Source: Perkinsus marinus ATCC 50983 (lineage: Eukaryota > Perkinsozoa > Perkinsida > Perkinsidae). From it: a DNA stretch of 25,008 nt. The notes under the pieces are model-generated. The model saw only the letters and a program-made list of their open reading frames with translations, was not told the DNA's origin and ran no database searches. Location: the NCBI RefSeq assembly GCF_000006405.1, contig NW_003216689.1:481852-506859 (forward strand), in the 5' to 3' direction. Both the position numbers and the translations under genes were made by a program. Positions within the stretch are counted from its first letter, which is position 1, and the number at the start of each line of letters is the position of its first letter. This document shows, one piece after another, positions 22,392 through 25,008 of the stretch.

Positions 22392-23445
22392 CATCTTCAA
22401 CCTCCGGCTTGGACGCGAATCGCGTGCATTATGCTCCTCCATTATAAACGAAATTTTCGCGTCATAATATCGATTGCAAGGGAATTCTCTACATTGTCGT
22501 GTAGTAACTGTAGAGTAGAGGATGGTCGATTACAGCAGACTACACCATGTTTGCCAGCTCCATCGTAGAGCGGCTCGCTTTTCGTTTCGCATGCGTGCTT
22601 GTGTACGCGTACCGTGCTCATCAGGTCGATCTCGCTATGGCCGGATGGCCCCTTTTTACGACGATTCAAGTTCTTAGGATGAGAGTTAAGTTTACATAAG
22701 AGATTATGAGTCTGAGTAGTTCTGCTTTTGAGTCCAAATGGCCCCTCCGAGTAGTGTTAGTCAACGGGGGGCTCCTCTTAATCCCACAGTAACCGATAGT
22801 ATATGACAGCCTCTTTGTACTAGTTGAATGATTCAACTTGAATCCGTTCTGATGTTACTTAGTATTACTAGTTAGTAACAGTGCTATTAACGTATGCGAT
22901 ATACATGTCGATCAACGCGTACTCATCATCGCGCAACATTTGCCGTATCGCATCAATAAGGCACGATGACATACGTGGATCGTTAGTAAATCTCGGACAG
23001 GGTCGTCTTTCTGACGTCGCCATCGAGGCTCCGAAGAGGGAGACTGAGCGACAGTCGAAGTGTCGGTCTTCTCGTCGGCAGCTTTCAAAGTGTTCGTATT
23101 ATTCGAGTTATACGTATTACTCGAGGATGAGACTGAATAATTTTTAACCTTCACTTACTTGAAAGGCTAGGTTATGGTGCCTGCCTAACTACACAACGTA
23201 TGACATACGTCGCATGTTACATAAAAAAACGGAAAAAAATGATCGCAGATGGAAGTGCAGAATGAGAGAGACCTCACCAGTAAATGTACGAGTGATTGTT
23301 TCAGTCGAGACAGCTAAGCAGTTCATCGTGAGTGAGACTGAATCTCGGAGATAAGCCTCTTATTGGTTTGGCTTGGCCACATGGCGTAATCACCTTCATT
23401 TGGAATGACTTACTTGATGCGCCCGAGCTCGGCGATCGGTGATAC
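22392..23445. other. Intergenic spacer downstream of the protease gene
   Basis: I see no gene in this 1.05-kb stretch. There are imperfect palindromes near 22857-22879 (GTTACT...AGTAAC) and 23104-23123 (CGAGT...ACTCG). The open frame at 22912-23154 (minus) and its plus-strand partner are Ser/Thr-rich and show no family motif. Confidence 0.5.
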
Positions 23446-23800
23446 TCGGGCTGCGCTGGCATCGTCAATGGCTCAGCATCACCGAGCGGCTACTACTTCC
23501 ACGCTGGCACCGAGACCGGGACACTGATTGGTTACTCCCTGCCGACAATACAACAGACCGAACCCAAAATCCTGTGGAGGCTCGACGCCCACTCGCCCCA
23601 CCCCATCAATGCAATAGCATTGGGAGGAGGCCGGATTGTCACTGCTGGACTGGACAGCGCAGGTGACAGTCGAGGGACGAGAAACCGCGCCACCAATCGA
23701 TTCGGTATACTCATACTCCACGAAATTGAGAACTTTGCGACGAACAGGGATCCCCTAGGAAGCTCAAATTCCAGGGATCCCCAAGCAGGGACGCGGGATA
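23446..23800 (+). pseudogene. WD40-repeat-like gene fragment
   Basis: One frame reads YYFHAGTETGTLIGYSL, then ILWRLDAHSPHPINAIALGGGRIVTAGLD, which looks like one and a half WD40 propeller blades (a GTxxGxLxxY strand, an H-x-x-P-I-N-A-I turn, an RIVTAGLD strand). The frame stays open through FGILILHEIEN to about 23800 and beyond, with no recognisable domain later. On the left a stop lies just upstream without a convincing splice acceptor, and I see no start codon in family context, so it looks like a truncated fragment rather than a complete gene. It abuts the partial OFD1-like copy in opposite orientation. It could instead be an exon of a gene I cannot assemble. Confidence 0.4.
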
Positions 23801-23964
23801 TCTTCCCTACGCGGCGCAGGATCACCTACCCCCTTTCACCTTCTCCTTCAGAGATTCTCGTTCCGACTCTAGTTCCAATAGTATCCGATCCTTCACAGGA
23901 ATCTCGCGCCTCTCGAGGTCGACCTCTCGTTTCCTCAAGCGAACTGAGCTCAACAATCTCTCGT

Positions 23965-23984
23965 TTAGAAGTTCCAAATTGGAA
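23965..23984. repeat. Tripartite hexamer element 10 (TTGGAA, one mismatch)
   Basis: TTAGAA, G, TTCCAA, A, TTGGAA: the left hexamer has one mismatch, and flanks T at 23964 and C at 23985 complement the spacers. It lies in the intron between the exon 10 and exon 9 equivalents of the partial OFD1-like copy. The corresponding intron of the first copy (16036-16084) lacks it and is 14 nt shorter at this point. Confidence 0.75.
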
Positions 23985-24033
23985 CCAGATGCCGCATCGA
24001 CGACACCTCGGGGTGTTGCTAGTTGCTCTCTCC

Positions 24034-24053
24034 AAGTCTCAGACTTGAAGTCT
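24034..24053. repeat. Tripartite hexamer element 9 (AAGTCT), inside a duplicated exon
   Basis: AAGTCT, C, AGACTT, G, AAGTCT, with flanking C at 24033 and G at 24054 complementing the spacers. It interrupts the exon 9 equivalent of the partial OFD1-like copy. At the matching place in the first copy (about 16112-16117) only one AGTCTG is present and the sequence is exactly 14 nt shorter. Confidence 0.9.
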
Positions 24054-24509
24054 GATATTCGTCATCGACAGCTCGTGCTCCATCTTTTCAACAGCCCTTC
24101 GATCATTCTCGATCGTAGTCTGTAATAAAGCTCATAAATCTGCTGTTGTCTCGATATCCCCCACCTCCAACAGCCGACTCTGTCTCCGAGCTTCTGCAAG
24201 TGATTCCTGCAACTGCTCCACTTGAACTGCGAGGGCGTCCCTTTCCCGCTCGGCGGTCAAGAGCTGCTGCCCCGTACTCAGATGTGTGTTGTGTACTGTC
24301 CCAAGACGAACCTACCTCAGCCATTTCTCACTTCCTCCCTCGACAGAATAGGTGATATTCCCGAATGGGTATTTCTCTAGAGTACCTCCTCCGTTTCCAG
24401 ACAAGCTCTCAATTTGTCGACTTCATTTTGCTGCTCAATCAAAGCTCTCCGATCAGTTTCCATTTCAGCTTTTATTTTCAGAGTAGCGAGCTCCACCTAC
24501 GTGTACAAT

Positions 24510-24591
24510 CCATAAAAACACTCCGCATAGAATTCGAACTCACGACCACAAGGTTGACAACCTGACACCCTACCGACTGAGCTATGCAGTC
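24510..24591 (-). ncRNA. tRNA-like sequence, second copy
   Basis: Same pol III A-box, GTC-loop, B-box-like and TTTTT arrangement as at 16574-16655, with one change in the D-stem region (GAGT to GGGT). It was carried along in the segmental duplication, so the insertion predates the duplication. Confidence 0.6.
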
Positions 24592-25008
24592 AAGCAGATA
24601 AAGACCCATACACCATTCGATCCAGCAGTTAGAGAAACCCCATGAATATCCGTTCGCGGACCTCATAGGCCTCTCCCGAAAGTCAGCGACCGCAGTATTC
24701 AAAAGACAAACACCTTCTAAGGATTAACATTACCTCTTTATTCTTAAGATCTTCAAACTGCTGTCGTAGAGTACGGAGTTTTTCCTCCCTTTCCTGAATG
24801 TTCTGTCTATTCCCCTCAATCCTCTTCTCCCAATGAGCAAGTTCGTTCTCTCGAGCAGCCACTAACATGGAGCCTTTCCGTTAACCTCATCCACCCGACA
24901 CCTTATCACATGCGCGGGCCTTCTCCCGTACGCCGGCTCGTTCAATCTCGAGATCCCAGAGGAGTGTCTCTCTTGACGAGACCGCCCTCCTATCAAGCTC
25001 GGACTCTT

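Larger units (their letters stand above)
23826..25008 (-). pseudogene. Partial second copy of the OFD1-like gene (runs off window)
   Basis: This segment parallels 15918-17070 (exons 10 to 5 of the OFD1-like gene), introns and the tRNA-like insert included. From about 24065 to the right edge it is nearly identical to 16130 onward (roughly 15 differences in 950 nt by eye), and exons 8, 7, 6 and 5 remain open. To the left it is far more diverged. The exon 9 equivalent carries a 14-nt insertion that brings an in-frame stop, and the exon 10 equivalent lacks 4 nt at its start. Homology ends at about 23826, at the exon 10 splice donor, beyond which is unrelated WD40-like sequence. The left part therefore looks non-functional; whether the off-window part belongs to a working paralogue cannot be told. 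Confidence 0.75.

Noticed and set aside
24103-24324. Minus-strand open frame beginning MAEVGSS (and its twin at 16167-16388)
   Set aside because: It is out of frame with the coiled-coil exon and crosses two well-supported introns; a shadow of the OFD1-like exon 8.

Overview
This is a compact nuclear segment from a eukaryote, most likely a flagellated protist. The evidence is intron-bearing genes with very short GT-AG introns (mostly 39-75 nt), cytosolic HSP70s ending in EEVD, a peroxisomal-type thiolase with an apparent PTS2 signal, and a centriole/basal-body protein of the OFD1 type. An alveolate such as a Perkinsus-like organism would fit, but that is inference from gene style, not proof. 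Splice sites below were placed by eye from reading frame and family conservation.

Layout. 1-6330: three tandem intronless HSP70 genes on the minus strand; the first is cut by the window edge. They share blocks that are identical even at silent sites. 6331-10650: a 4.3 kb stretch with no gene I can recognise. It holds a dense cluster of odd-centred palindromes (6560-7000) and a CCGAA-type pentamer repeat (about 7020-7170). 10851-12554 (+): a nine-exon 3-ketoacyl-CoA thiolase of 416 aa. 12555-14249: AT-rich spacer rich in AGCAA/TTGCT words. 14250-18074 (-): a 17-exon, 888-aa TOF/LisH plus coiled-coil protein resembling OFD1, with a tRNA-like sequence in one intron. 18382-18974 (+): a small single-pass membrane protein, divergent from the OFD1-like gene. 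18975-20520: spacer with palindromes and tandem repeats. 20521-22391 (+): a nine-exon papain-family cysteine protease precursor of 385 aa. 23446-23800 (+): a WD40-like gene fragment. 23826-25008 (-): a partial second copy of the OFD1-like gene, cut by the window edge.

The most striking thing is not a gene. Nine perfect and one near-perfect copies of a 20-nt architecture are scattered through the non-coding DNA, introns and the duplicated gene fragment: a hexamer, one base, its reverse complement, one base, the same hexamer. The hexamer differs every time; only the architecture is kept. The single bases are also predictable: the 8-nt core is, in nearly all cases, the exact reverse complement of the 8-nt sequence made by the hexamer and its two outer neighbours. 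Comparing the two OFD1-like copies shows two of these as net 14-nt length gains in one copy, so they look like products of a recurrent insertion or templated-repair process that turns an 8-nt target into forward-inverted-forward form.

The genes have no evident shared pathway: heat-shock chaperones, peroxisomal beta-oxidation, a ciliary scaffold, a membrane protein and a secretory/lysosomal protease simply lie side by side.
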